From: Cryptomeria japonica
Taxonomy: Eukaryota > Streptophyta > Pinopsida > Cupressales > Cupressaceae
Direction of reading: 5' to 3'
Length of the DNA stretch: 64,000 bases
Assembly (NCBI RefSeq): GCF_030272615.1
Contig: NC_081414.1
Location: 526,921,137 to 526,985,136, forward strand
Below are positions 23,321-34,357 of the stretch, piece by piece (the stretch's first letter is position 1; the number at the start of each line of letters is the position of its first letter). The position numbers were made by a program, and so were the translations under genes. The notes below the pieces were generated by a model that was given only the letters and a program-made list of their open reading frames with translations, was not told the DNA's origin and did not search any database.

Positions 23321-25296
23321 CTATGCAAGTGATTCTTTCTCAGTGACTTCTGTTGATGTGGGCTTTGCAAGCATATCCATGCATTCCCTCTTATGTACAC
23401 CAAGTGAATCCAATCTTGGACTCACTAAGCCTTTGAGACTCCTTACTCTCTGAATGATCTTGTCTCTTTCCTTTTAAAAAGAAAAAATTTGGTTCTCCAA
23501 AGTCAAATTTTGTCCATGAATAGATGTTGTAAGTGAAGTTAGTCCATCAAAAGAATTAGAAATAGTAGCAATCTTTTCTTGTAACTCCTTTATCCTCTTA
23601 TCTACGTTTGTTGTAAGAATCTCTATATTACAAAAGACCCTGTAGATGTCAGTACATTGTTTCAAAGAATTTTCAATAAGTATAAGTTTCTCTCCAATCT
23701 TCCTTTTCTCTGTCTCAATAATCTGGTCAAAAGCGGCTTTCTTAGCCAAAGTAAATCTTTCAAGTGCTTGTCGGTCGGAAATTTGCTGTAATGATTGAAA
23801 GTTTTTAGAGATGTTCTCTGTCAATACCTTAAGCTTTCCGGAAGGGCTTGCTTCATTTTCAATAATACAATCCGGAATCAGTCTGTGCAAAACTGTTATT
23901 GACTGATCTATTATTCCTTTGTCTGCAAATCCCTCCTTCATTAGCTTTTGAGCAGCCATCATCATTAGCTCCATGGGACCCTCTTTACCTCTAGAGCACT
24001 AGCATCTACCAGTTGATCTACCAGTTTAGATCCATAACCTAGTTTTGTATCTATCCTGTGAATTACATTTTGGACGAAGGCAAACATTTTGTCTATTTTC
24101 TTTTCCCTCCTTTTCTTTTTGAAGCCAATTTTAACTTCAAGAGCCTTCTCTTGTGCAGTACCAAAGTGTTCAGCCTTATCATCCAAAGGAGCATCAATCA
24201 ACATTTTAGCATATAGTTCCATAATGTTGTCATCAACTTCCTACCCTAATTCAGTGACCCATATTGTTCTAGGTCCCACCACTTCCATGAGGGTCTCATT
24301 TGTTTTTACCATGAAGTAGATTTAAGTGGAGTATTTCTCCACAATGTGTTTGGAGATTCTCTCCCTCAGTCTCATGTTCTCTTGGAAAGATTTAAAGAAG
24401 CCCCATAAATTCTCATCCCTATTGTTGCCAAGACTGGTGATTATGTCTTTAATCTACATTCCTACTGGTATGTCATGAGCCCATCGTTTCTTTCCCAAAC
24501 CCAATAGCTCATTCGTGAAATACAACATCAAGCAGACAATAAGATTGCCAAACCGAAATGTTCCTTTCTTAACACCTTTGATTTTTCCAAGATTTATCAT
24601 TAATTCATTTCTTAACCATTCACACAAATCACACTTTCCATCATTCTTTATCATTTGATATGCAACATGGATACAGGAACTGGCAACGGAGTTCAATCAA
24701 CTTGATTGTGTTACCTTGTAGCCGATGATCATACTAGCAAATTTTACATTTGTATCTTTAATGGTGCTTATCCTCATCGACCTTCCATCATGGGTTGTGT
24801 TGGTGAGCTTTTCAACCTCAATGTTGGAGATATTCTTCCTTGGTTCCTGCCCAACTTTGGGTAAGTCGGTGATCGCCTGAATTGCTTCTTTGGTGATCAT
24901 GTGAGACCGATCCAGCCAAATAAATTCATTATGGACCCTGCTCAGAACATATCTAATCATTTTGTCCTTGAATTCTGGTATGTACAAGATTCCAGTTAAC
25001 CCTAGGTCTTCAATGATTTGATATTTTGCCTTGATTGTTCTAGAGCTGCCCAGTATAACAGATTGATACATTCCCTTGATTTCCTTAGTGCCTAAATCCT
25101 CCAAAATGCAGTGAATATAAGCCCTGATATCTTCCACATAAACTACGCCATTGGGAACCCTCGAGAATGCACCAGTAGAGTCTTCCTTCATTGCAATTTG
25201 ATGAACTTTCTTGAAAACAAGTCTAAGCCTATCCTTAACATCAACAACTATGGGATTCACAATGAAAGTAGCAGCAGATGATGATCCGGATGCCAT
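23321..25296 (-). pseudogene. Unrecognised ORF2 protein of non-autonomous element C
   Basis: I do not recognise this protein. The ATG at 25296 (MASGSSSAATF) opens about 658 codons ending with TAG at 23321. The N-terminal 250 residues contain GAFSRVPNGVVYVEDIRAYI, YVLSRVHNEFIWL and CEWLRNELMINLGKI, and they match ORF2 of E throughout. A central part has PRTIWVTELG and a basic KKKRREKK stretch. The last 180 residues look like a coiled coil ending in SPRLDSLG, which matches SPRLDYLA in E. Breaks are in-frame stops near 24694, 24454, 24310 and 24242, a frameshift near 23970, and TAA near 23476. Conservation between C and E suggests it served the element. It has no polymerase, integrase or protease motif. 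Confidence 0.75.
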
Positions 25297-25610
25297 TTTA
25301 AAAAAATACCTGGATAACAATCGTTGGTTTGAAAGATCTAGATCACTTCTCAGATAATTGTTGCAAATCTTTTTAGAATGCCTTATCTCGCTTTTGATCA
25401 CCTATGATTCGCCTTTGCTTCACTCTGGTTTGCTCGAGTGTTGGGTGAGTGAAAATGAGTCCATTTTCCCTTTTTATCAACGAGTAAACCCTAATCCTTC
25501 ACTGTCATAAATGCTTAGTGATGCACCCTACAGAATGTCGGTTTCACAATTTTATGTCGAATGAACCTCCATCAATGATCAATAAAAATCTCCAGATCTA
25601 TTCCAAGGAA
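25297..25610 (-). other. Spacer between Gag-like gene and ORF2 of C, left of element E
   Basis: This is noncoding leader sequence of ORF2. E is inserted here: the target site tatga (25611-25615) is mirrored by tatgc at 32211-32215. I see no other feature. Confidence 0.5.
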
Positions 25611-25615
25611 TATGA

Positions 25616-26419
25616 TGTTAGGATTCCCACAGATACTCAGAGGGGGGGGTGAATCAGTATCTAACTGGTTAATAGATTTTCTTAACTTAAAACATGTAGA
25701 GCATATTAATACTATGTACCAGTAAGCAAAAAATAATGCAATAAATAGAGATAGAAACAACCACATGAAAAACACACCATAACACAAGGATTTAATGAGG
25801 AAACCCGGTGTGGGAAAAACCTCGGTGGGATTTGTAACCCACAATATTCACTTACTGGCCAATAAGAGAATATTACTGCTACAAGAGGGGCCTGCACATG
25901 CAGGAAGGCCAACTGCCTAAAGCTCACTGCTCAAATACAAAATGGGAAGTCTCACTGACTTACAAAATGGATTATATAAATCCAGTGTCTTGTACTACTT
26001 CAAAATAGCATCTATAATGCTAGATCCAGTACTGGTTTCTACTATGCTTCTTACATAAACCCTTAACCTATAATTCGCATAATAGGTCTGCCTTATTTCG
26101 CCTAATTACATTCCTCTTTCTTACACAAAATGTTCTACAATGATCTCTCTTATATAAGAGTCATTTTACAACTTGCCAAGTCGGCTTACAATGATTTTAT
26201 GAATAATAAACAAAATATATTACAAAAAAAATCATGTCGGCCTCTGTACCGGTATGCTACCTTTCACTACCAGTGTCGGTGATCTATGTCTCGGTGTAGA
26301 GTCTGATCTTGCTAGTGCCAGTGGAATGCCTTGCCGGTGTCATAGGATTGTAAGGTTGCCATCAATGACAAAACCTTCAATCACCTACAATGTCTCATTG
26401 GAGTGTGCATATGCCAACA
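25616..26419 (-). repeat. 3' LTR of element E
   Basis: It is the same length as the right LTR (804 bp), with scattered substitutions. It contains the block 25887-25934 shared with Copia F and C, the GGTTTTTCCC core near 25810, and a C-run complement near 25640. A hydrophobic ORF reading through it on the minus strand is an LTR artefact present in both copies. Confidence 0.94.
26149..26158 (-). promoter_or_regulatory. Candidate TATA box in the E LTR
   Basis: The palindrome cttatataag lies about 260 bases into the LTR and is repeated at 31940-31949 in the other LTR. Its position fits the start of transcription for a minus-strand element. Confidence 0.5.
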
Positions 26420-26627
26420 ATCTCCCCCTTTGGCATTGATGGCAACACTCATGAGAAAATTTCAAAAGTGTATCCAAAACTTGTAATCCAAAAATGTGTA
26501 CCAAAAATATATGAGCTCCCCCTGAGCAGATAAGTCTTTTGCAGATTATTTTCTCATACTACTACTCCCCCTTTGGCTTCAATGACAAAGGTTGTCAAGG
26601 TGTCAATAGAGTTGTAATTTTTCTGTC
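26420..26627 (-). other. 3' noncoding region of E with three polypurine tracts
   Basis: Tracts complementary to AAAGGGGGAG lie at 26420-26431 (abutting the LTR), 26516-26523 and 26565-26576. Spacing and number match Copia F. Confidence 0.75.
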
Positions 26628-29600
26628 TCAACCTTGTAACTGGGTGGTTACAATTTGAAAAAGATCTACCAAAACCAAATTTATGCTATCCATAAACTTC
26701 TTACTGTCTTTTATTGTTGCCTCTATTCTTTGAACTGTACCGATGAGGTGCTACATATGCTCTGCCGGTGTTTTTTGTCCTTGTACTAATGCCTCAGATA
26801 TTTCCTTTCTCAAGGATGCTAGATAGTCCAATCTTGGACTTAGTCTTAGTCTCAGATTTTTAGCCTTGTTTATTATTCTCTCCTTTTCTCTCTCTAGCTT
26901 CAGTAATTCTTCCTCAAAACTAGTTATCTTTTGCTCAAAAACTAATAATGTATCAGGTGAATTAACAAAATTGTCAGCAAGTTTATTTATTTCTTCTTGT
27001 ACCTTGCTCATTTTCTCATCTATGTCAACTGTTAAGAAGTTTTTTTTGCAAGTATCTTTGTACAGTGTTTTAAATTCCTCCAATGAGTTGCATAGTTCCG
27101 GTATAAGTGTGTCAAATTTCGTAGTACACTTCTTTATTTGATTCTCAAAGAGTTTTTGTTTTTGAATTTCCAACTTGTCTTTGAATGCCTGTTCCTTTAT
27201 TTGTTCAACTACCACTATGTTGTTAGTAATATACTTCGACAAGGTGCCAAGTTGACTCAAAGAATCCTTATTATCTATGTTGCATTTTTGAGCTATCATC
27301 TTCAAAATTGGGATTGTGTCATCTATAGCTTTATAAGCTTGTGAACTACAATCAGTTATTTTCTTCAAAGAATCTAAAAGAACTTCAGTTACATTGGTTG
27401 ATTTATAACCTATTGAGGAGGAACCAACATTCTGAATTTCGCTGGTGGAGGAAGTAACCATGCTTGTAGTGACCTCTGGTAGGTCAGTCTGTGTTTCCAT
27501 TTCCTTAAGAAAGGGTTTTTGTTTCTCTCCTATTGCTGGTGGCACTGTTTCCACATGAACCTATTGTTGTTTCAGAGCTTGTTGCTCTGCTTGTCTCTCT
27601 GTCTATTGATCTATTTCAGTCTCTATTTTCCCATCTGTCGGTTTACCTTCAGTGTTAACAATGTTGTCAGCTACCAGTGGCTCACTAGCCATGTCAGTCT
27701 TACCGATTGTGTCCTTGTCTATCACAATGTTGACCTTTTGAGTATCAACATCCATTGTGTATAGTACCTCAGGATTAGGATTAGTATCCTCTTGTGATAC
27801 ATCCATACTGTCATCTGCCAGTTGGTCTTCTATTGTAGTTACTAGTGGAGTAATCAGAGGCGGTGGGGATAAGTTATCTTTTATTTTGATACTATGAGGT
27901 CCACCAACCTTTCCTTTACCCTTATCTTTGTCTTTCTGATAGACTTTGATAGGCTTGGGGTTCATGTATTCTTCCTGCTTTTCCTTCTCCATAAGGAATA
28001 TATCCCATCCATTTTCTGTTTCTTCTGTTACCTCATTTACTCTTCCTGCCATTAGTGCAATATGTCGGTGTGCAGTAGAGAATACTGACTGGTTTGCCTT
28101 TGCAATTAGATCATCTATTTCTTTTGGAGAGTTGACTGGGTAGACAGCAAGTATTTTTTCAATTTTGATTTTCTTGTCAAGTTCTACAACAGATTGTCTT
28201 CTTGCTTCCAGTCTCTTGAATAATTCATCTGGTAGTTCATCTACAACTTGCATCAAAAAATTGTTATAGATATCCAGGTGTAAAATGACAATGTTTTCAA
28301 CTTGCTCTTTCTCATCTGCTGATAGTGTATCATATAATTTTTCTATGTTCTTGAGATTTCCTTCTTCTGTGATTTCATCCAATAGTTTGTCAATCGGAGA
28401 AATATTCTATTGAGTCTTCTTAGGTGTTAGCTTTTTCTTTGGGGTGGTCTTCTTTACCGGAGACCTCACTACCTGTTGTTTTTGTCTAGTTCTTCTAGGC
28501 GAGGGTGTGGATACCGGTGAAGGTTGTCTTTTCCTTACAACTCTTTTAAATTCAGCTGGCTTGTCACTCTCTGAAGAAGTTGCTACCGGTGACAGGTGAG
28601 TTTCTGGTTGTTGTGCCTGTAACTCATCTTCAGTGATACTGGTTTGTTTCAGTACATCTTCTTTTATAGCCTTAGCCTGCCTTGAACCTCTTCTTACTGT
28701 TGCTTCTACTTTCTTTACTCTCTTCTTAGATTGAATTTGGCTTTCAATGGTCTCAGCACTACTAAATACTTCTTCCTTAGGTTCATTTGGTGCTTCCAAA
28801 AGAGCTTTAGCATATGATTCAATGATGTGGTCATCAGTCTCATAGCCCATTTGAGTAACCCAAATTGTTCTTGGGATAACTGCTTCCATCCAGATCTCAT
28901 CCTTTTTAATCACAAAACATATATCATCCTTGTATTTGTTAACAATTTCTTGTGACAATCTGATTCTTTTGTTCATTCTGGCCTTTAGTGCTTGAAAATA
29001 CTCATCAATATTCTTTTCCTTGTTTTCACCCATGTTGTTGAATAAGTCTAATAACTGTTTCCCTACCGGTATGTCACATCCAAGGTTCTTGTTGCCTATA
29101 TCGGGCACCTATTTGGTTATATATAGCATTAAGCATACAAGTAAATTACCAAATCTAAAATTTCCTTTCTTATCCTTCTTGATCTTCCCTAAATTGTCAA
29201 TCAATTCATCCTTTAGCCATTCACATACATCAATTTTCACATTTTCTTTTACCATATCATGTGCACTTTTTATGCATAAACTGGAAACTGAGTTAAGTCT
29301 GTTTGCATGAGTTGCTTTGTATCCTAAAATCATGCTAATAGATCTCACATTTATGTCAGCCACATCATTAACCCTTAGAGACCTTCTATCAGATGTTGCA
29401 CCAGTTAAGTTCATTACCAGGTCATTTGAGACCTTCTTTGTTTTGTCTAGTCTGCTACCGGTGGAGGGTAACCCTGTTACATCTTTCACCACTTCCTTGG
29501 TAATTTTATGGATGGATTCAAGCCAAAAGAATGCACCATGTACTCTACTTAACACTATCCTAATAACTTCCTTGGGGAAATCCAGAATGCTGAGGATCTC

Positions 29601-29897
29601 AGTGAATCCTAGGGTTTCAATAATTTGGTGTTCAGGTTTTACTTTACCGGAATCATCACAGATAACAGATTTGTACATGTTCTTGATTTCTTCATCTCCT
29701 AATTCTTCTATATGGCAATGGATATAGATTCTAGGGTCTTCTGCATAAACAACTCCTTTGGGAATTTGGGAAAAAGCACCTACATTGTCATCCTTTTTAG
29801 TTATCTCGGGAACTAACTGAAATATGGGCCTAGGTCATTTGATTACCTTGACTACAGTAGGGTTTGCTACGAATTCAGGTGTAGAGGAGGATGCCAT
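26628..29897 (-). pseudogene. Unrecognised long ORF2 protein of non-autonomous element E
   Basis: I do not recognise this protein. From the ATG at 29897 (MASSSTPEF) one frame stays open in codon character for about 1,089 codons to TGA at 26628, with no frameshift. It is broken only by TGA at 29835-29837 and TAG at 29109, 28407, 27603, 27561 and 26751. Residues 1-260 match ORF2 of C (GAFSQIPKGVVYAED, VLSRVHGAFFWLESI, DVCEWLKDELIDNLGKI, FRFGNLLVCLMLYI). A middle part carries PRTIWVTQMGYE and a very basic segment (RRTRQKQQVVRSPVKK, near 28450), possibly for nuclear or nucleic-acid binding. A low-complexity acidic region absent from C follows, then a coiled-coil end with SPRLDYLASLRKEI. It has no retroviral enzyme motif. 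The N-terminal part could belong to a plant transposon protein family, but I cannot confirm that. Confidence 0.78.
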
Positions 29898-30199
29898 GAT
29901 TATAAATACCTTTTTCTGCCTTTGGAAGGATTGATTACTGAAATGTCTTGCCTCTTTGCTCAAAATGCCTTAGCTCTGGAGATTTCACGCTCTTTGAATG
30001 TTTGAATGCTCGGTGAAGTAAAATGGAGCCAAAAACATTATTTTATAATGTCAATTTGCCAACTACCACATTTAATGCTTGTCAGTTAAGTAATCACTTA
30101 ACATATCTGCCGGTATAGAAGTAAATTCAACTTCTTACCATCAACCAAGGGAATAATAGCATATGTCTCATTGATTGCCAAACCCTAAAGGAAATTTCT
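29898..30199 (-). other. Spacer between Gag-like gene and ORF2 of E
   Basis: About 300 bases without coding features lie between the Gag stop and the ORF2 ATG. No splice or ribosome-entry signal can be identified. Confidence 0.6.
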
Positions 30200-31335
30200 T
30201 CAATTTGATGAAGAGCTTCCTGTCGCTAGAGTGCTACTCTGTTCTACCGATGGAGTGTTGCTTGGTTCTACCGGTGGAGGAGTATTCCTATCCACATTCA
30301 GTTTTGATTTCCTGATCCATTGTTTTGAAAATTCTTGCTTAACCTCTTCAACTTTTTCTTTACCTTTCAAACTAGAACCTTTGTTGTATGCCGGTGATCC
30401 TTTACTTCTACAAAATTTAGCAATATGCCCAATTTTGGTACATGCATAGCAAGTCACATTATTCTTCTAAATAGATTTCCCATAACCTATCCTGGTTTGT
30501 GTTCTGCATTGATTAGATAGGTGTCCAAATCTTCCACAAACATAACATCTCACATTCATTCTGCAATTCTCAGAGTTATGACCAGCTTTGTTGCATTTTG
30601 AACATTGACTGGTGGGGGTGTTGATATTCTGATAATTTCTAGATCTACATTGTTTTGCTCTATGACCATACTTGTTACAGTTAAAGCATTTTCCATTAAG
30701 TTTATAAGCAGTAGGTTGTCTTACCAGTTTGCTATGATCCTGTGTGTTTGTAGTACCAGAGCTTTCACCAACTTCAAAGCCAATTCCACAAGTGTCACCT
30801 TTAGGTTTTTGATTCTTCAGCAAGTTACCAAGTTCTTCTGAGCTTTTCTTGAATTTCTCTTTATGTTGATTTGCAGTATCTAGTTCTCTTTCTAAGACTT
30901 CTTTCTGCCTCATCAGTTCATTTGAGTCATTCTGAGTGTGCATCAAATCTATCTTTAACAAATAATTTCATAGCTGAGTCTTGTGTTTTCATTTGCAGCA
31001 TCACTTAGTCTTCTAGTCAAATCTTCTTCATTCTTCTTTCCATCTTCAATTTCTTTATAGAATCTCATAGTCATATCCTGCATCTCATTCTTTGTTGTCA
31101 TGTTCTCTTGTTTCAGCTTGTTTATCATATCATTAAGAGTTTCTTTTTCATCATTCTCATTTTGCATCTTTTCACAAAGTTCTCTTCTCTTGTTTCTTGA
31201 AATAGTAAGATTTTCTTGAAGTGCTTGAATAATGTCTTGAGTAGCCTTTAGATCATCTTCAAGTTTGATAATTTTTATTTTTTCTACATCATAGTCTGAG
31301 AGAGCTCCTTCAAGTTGCTTCATCATGTTTTCCAT
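30200..31335 (-). pseudogene. Gag-like coiled-coil protein with four CCHC zinc knuckles, element E
   Basis: The ATG at 31335 (MENMMKQLEGAL) follows the primer site by about 60 bases. The first 200 residues are heptad-rich and probably coiled coil (KLEDDLKATQDIIQALQENL). Four knuckles follow: CFNCNKYGHRAKQC, CSKCNKAGHNSENC, CYVCGRFGHLSNQC and CYACTKIGHIAKFC, all of the form C-x2-C-x4-H-x4-C. The end is polar and rich in Ser, Pro and Thr. There is one frameshift near 30958 and one in-frame TAG at 30464, where element C has a glutamine codon. No capsid domain of the ordinary Copia type is recognisable. It probably binds element RNA, by analogy with nucleocapsid knuckles. Confidence 0.8.
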
Positions 31336-31392
31336 CTCTACCAGTGTTAAGATCTTCCTCAAGCTGTTAGGCTTCTGAAAATAGAGGACCAA

Positions 31393-31404
31393 GCTCTGAT
31401 ACCA
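31393..31404 (-). other. Primer-binding site of E (initiator Met tRNA)
   Basis: TGGTATCAGAGC on the minus strand, two bases from the LTR, is identical to the sites of A, C and F. Confidence 0.93.
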
Positions 31405-31406
31405 AT

Positions 31407-32210
31407 TGTTAGGATTCCCACAGATACTAAGAGGGGGGGGTGAATCAGTATCTAACTGGTCAATAGATTTTCTTAACTTAAAACATGTAGAGCATATTAA
31501 TATTGTGTACCGATAAGTAGAAAATAATGCAATAAACAGAGATAGAAACAACCACATGAAAAACACACCATAACACAAGGATTTAACAAGGAAACCCGGT
31601 GTGGGAAAAACCTCGGTGGGATTTGTGACCCACAATATTCACTTACTGGCTAATAAGAGAATATTACTACTACAAGAGGGGCCTGCACATGCAGGAAGAC
31701 CAACTGCCTAGAGCTCACTGCTCAAATACAAAATGGGAAGTCTCACTGACTTAAAAAATGGATTATATAAATCCAGTGTCTTGTACTGCTTCAAAATAGC
31801 ATCTATAATGCCAGATCCAGTATCGGTTTCTGCTCTACTTCTTACATAAACCCTTAACCTATAATTTGCATAATAGGTCTGTCTTATTTCGCTTAATTAC
31901 ATTCCTCTTTCTTACACAAAATGTTCTACAATGATCTCTCTTATATAAGATTCATTTTACAACTTGCCAAGTCATCTTACAATGCTTTTACAAATAATAA
32001 ACAAAATATATTACAACAAAAATCATGTCGGCCTCTGTACCAGTATGCTACCTTTCACTGTCGGTGCCCATGATCTGTGTGTCGGTGTAGAGTCTGATCT
32101 TGCTAGTGTCAGTGGAATGCCTTGCCGATGTCATAGGATTGTAAGGTTGCCATCAATGACAAAACCTTCAATCACCTACAATGTCTCATTGGAGTGTGCA
32201 TATGCCAACA
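31407..32210 (-). repeat. 5' LTR of element E
   Basis: This 804-bp copy is equal in length to the left LTR, TGTTAGGATTC...GCCAACA. It carries the same core, TATA-like palindrome (31940-31949) and F-like block. It is followed by tatgc. Confidence 0.94.
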
Positions 32211-32246
32211 TATGCAAGATTTGTGCCAACCCCTAAGGTGTATGCC

Positions 32247-32681
32247 TCAGTTATCGGTTAAATTTCCTGCCAGTGAAGGAATGCCCTGTTCTACCGGTGG
32301 AGTTACTAGTGTAGTTGCATCTCGACTTGGTTCTTCAGACTTTCTAACACATCTCTTGGTGTGATCTTGTTGTATTTCATCTACCTTATGCTTTCCTCTC
32401 TCATTTGCTTTGTCATTGCTAACCGGTTTAGTCTTGCTTCTGCAGTACTTAGCAATATGACCTATTTTGTTGAATACATAACATGTAACATTGTTCTTTT
32501 GAATTGCTTTGACATATCCGGTGTCATTCCTTGACCTACATTGGTTTGCCAAATGTCCATATTTCTACAATCTTCTGACTTATGACCATATTTCTTGCAT
32601 TTTGTCCATTGACTGGGAACTGAATTGTAGTTTTGATTTTCTCTATTTCTACATTGTTTAGCCATATGCCTAAATTTATTA
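32247..32681 (-). pseudogene. Zinc-knuckle part of the Gag-like protein of element C
   Basis: This is the downstream half of the gene at 41476-42141, separated from it by element D. The knuckles correspond to those of E but are eroded: knuckle 1 is split by D, knuckle 2 has lost its first Cys (WTKCKKYGHKSEDC), knuckle 3 is garbled by a small deletion near 32560, and knuckle 4 has Phe for its second Cys (CYVFNKIGHIAKYC). The C-terminal tail ends at 32247 and resembles the tail in E. Confidence 0.8.
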
Positions 32682-33128
32682 CAAACTGTGTGGGGGAAAA
32701 AGTGACACTAAGCAAACATGCCCTAATCTCACTTTCAACCACACACTTGTGGAATACGAAAGAGCCTAGAGGTATCACACAATTGGCTACTTCTTTTTGT
32801 GGAAGAGAGAGCCACGGGCTACCTATTAGGATTTCTATTCCTTTGTTGTAATTGAAAGATAAAATGATGCAAGTTCAATTCCTAACCCCAAAGTGCGAGT
32901 ATGAACTAATAACAAGATTGCAGAATTGAACTTAAACAATGGAAAGTTGTAAACACAAGGACAAGACAAGAATGTAAATGCGTACCTGGTGTTAAAATCT
33001 GAGTGAAAATGTTCGGGACGGGGGCGTGGGCGCCACTGTCCTGATTCTGCCCCTGAAACTGCTCTGGAAACTGTTGTTTTGCAACCTGAAAAGCTGTCAA
33101 AAATGCTGAAAATTGTTGTCTGACAGAA

Positions 33129-33220
33129 GGACCAGGGCGCCCAACGCCCCTGTCCCAGGGACCAGGGCACCCAGCGCCCCTGTCCTGGCAGGACCAAGGT
33201 GTCCCACACCCCTGTCCTGG
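33129..33220. repeat. GC-rich 30-32-bp tandem repeat in the D LTR
   Basis: Three units starting with ggaccagg or ggaccaag (33129, 33159, 33191) each run through gcgcc/caccc words to cccctgtcc. The equivalent in the other LTR is at about 40242-40333. Confidence 0.9.
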
Positions 33221-33829
33221 TCTTCTGCTCTGAAACTTAGTGTGTGGTTCCGTCTCCGTCTGCTTCTTTCGGATCTGCAACTTGCGGCATCGTCTGAATC
33301 CCGAAATCTGCACTTATATCTGAAAAAGGTGTTTGGGCGGCTATATAGGGTTTTGCCTTAGTCAAACCCCCGCTTCAGTGATTTCCACCTCCATGAATAG
33401 CCAAGTTGTATTGTAAAAGTAATGTGTGTGCAGACCTTGTGTGTGTGCAAGATCTAAAATGCAAGTAAGCAAACTAGAGCAACCTAGAAAGTAAACCCTA
33501 ATTGCTTGTAAATGACAATGTAAATGCTCCAAATCAAGATGCCAAGTGATCTAAAGCATGAATGTAAGTGACATAATGAGGCTTATGCAAAGACATGAAA
33601 ACAACATGAAATCATACCCAACCCCAAGGGAGGGGTACAAGCCAATCTTCAGTCGGTGATCCCTTATTGCTCTTCAATGCCTTCAAAGCCCTAAGTGAAT
33701 GAATGGATTTGATGAATGCTTGGAGGATCAATGTTGAGAGTTGTTGAAGTCTTCAAAGATCTACTCTTTCACTGCATATGAGGTTCCTGAAAACAAAATT
33801 CGGATCCTTTCAAATGAAGAAAGAGAGCT

Positions 33830-33837
33830 CTTATATA
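33830..33837 (-). promoter_or_regulatory. Candidate TATA box in the D LTR
   Basis: The minus strand reads TATATAAG, followed by AGCTC, about 520 bases into the LTR. The copy in the other LTR is at 40943-40950. Confidence 0.5.
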
Positions 33838-33960
33838 TGAAACCCTAGGTCTTAATTTCAACTTTAGGCCGACTTAGAGATTAAATCTCCCACCAATTTC
33901 TTGGGGTTAAGCTTTATTTTATGATTGGATCGCGCTCCTAAAATTTTGGGAAAAATGTCC

Positions 33961-33992
33961 GGGACCATGTGCACGCCGGGCGCCATGGTCCC
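33961..33992. repeat. Perfect inverted repeat in the D LTR
   Basis: gggaccatg (33961-33969) and catggtccc (33984-33992) are separated by 14 GC-rich bases. The same structure is at 41074-41105. It could fold into a strong hairpin in RNA or DNA. Confidence 0.9.
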
Positions 33993-34357
33993 GACAACTT
34001 TTCACCAAATTTTCAAGGCCGTCGGATATGATGATTTTAGAGTGAATCCCGAAGTTACAGCTGATTTCGAGATGTTTTGACCCCCGAAATCAAGCCCCCA
34101 AGTTCAAAATAGGACCTAATTAGGGTTTTTGATTAAATGATGTATTGGAGGAATAAAATGAAAGGGGCACACTTTAATGAAAGGGCCCAACTTTATGATA
34201 TGGAGGACAATGAAATAGGACCTTAGACCTAATTAATTTGATTAATTAAGTGCTAAAGGGGAAATGCAATGCAAAATGCAAAATGTGCCAAGGCAGGTGC
34301 TAAACTAGGTGTGAAATTGTACCACCCTAGCAAGTGCGTACAATTTACGACGCTACA

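Larger units (their letters stand above)
25616..32210 (-). mobile_element. Non-autonomous Copia-like element E
   Basis: Two 804-bp LTRs (25616-26419 and 31407-32210) begin TGTTAGGATTC and end GCCAACA on the plus strand. The flanks tatga and tatgc differ at one base. The Met-tRNA primer site at 31393 and purine tracts at 26420-26576 give minus orientation. The 4,987-bp interior has a Gag-like gene with four zinc knuckles, then a very long unrecognised ORF2. There is no protease, integrase, RT or RNase H. Its layout and protein sequence match element C, into whose Gag/ORF2 spacer it has inserted. Confidence 0.92.
32687..34357 (-). repeat. 3' LTR of element D
   Basis: This 1,671-bp LTR is nearly identical to 39800-41470. 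It holds a GC-rich triple repeat (33129-33220), an inverted repeat (33961-33992) and a TATA-like box on the minus strand (33830-33837). The antisense ORFs inside it are present in both LTRs and are not genes. Confidence 0.95.

Noticed and set aside
25572-25927. Hydrophobic, membrane-like ORFs starting MWVTNPTEVFPTPGF
   Set aside because: The same ORF start occurs in both LTRs of E (also at 31635) and comes from noncoding LTR sequence; it is not a membrane protein gene.
26628-29897. Retrovirus-like envelope gene as the identity of ORF2
   Set aside because: Its place before the 3' LTR recalls Sirevirus env-like ORFs, but no signal peptide, transmembrane segment or cleavage site is visible.
32835-33361. 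Overlapping Pro/Gly-rich ORFs on both strands in the D LTR (repeated at 40019-40577)
   Set aside because: They arise from the GC-rich tandem repeat, are open on both strands and occur in both LTRs.
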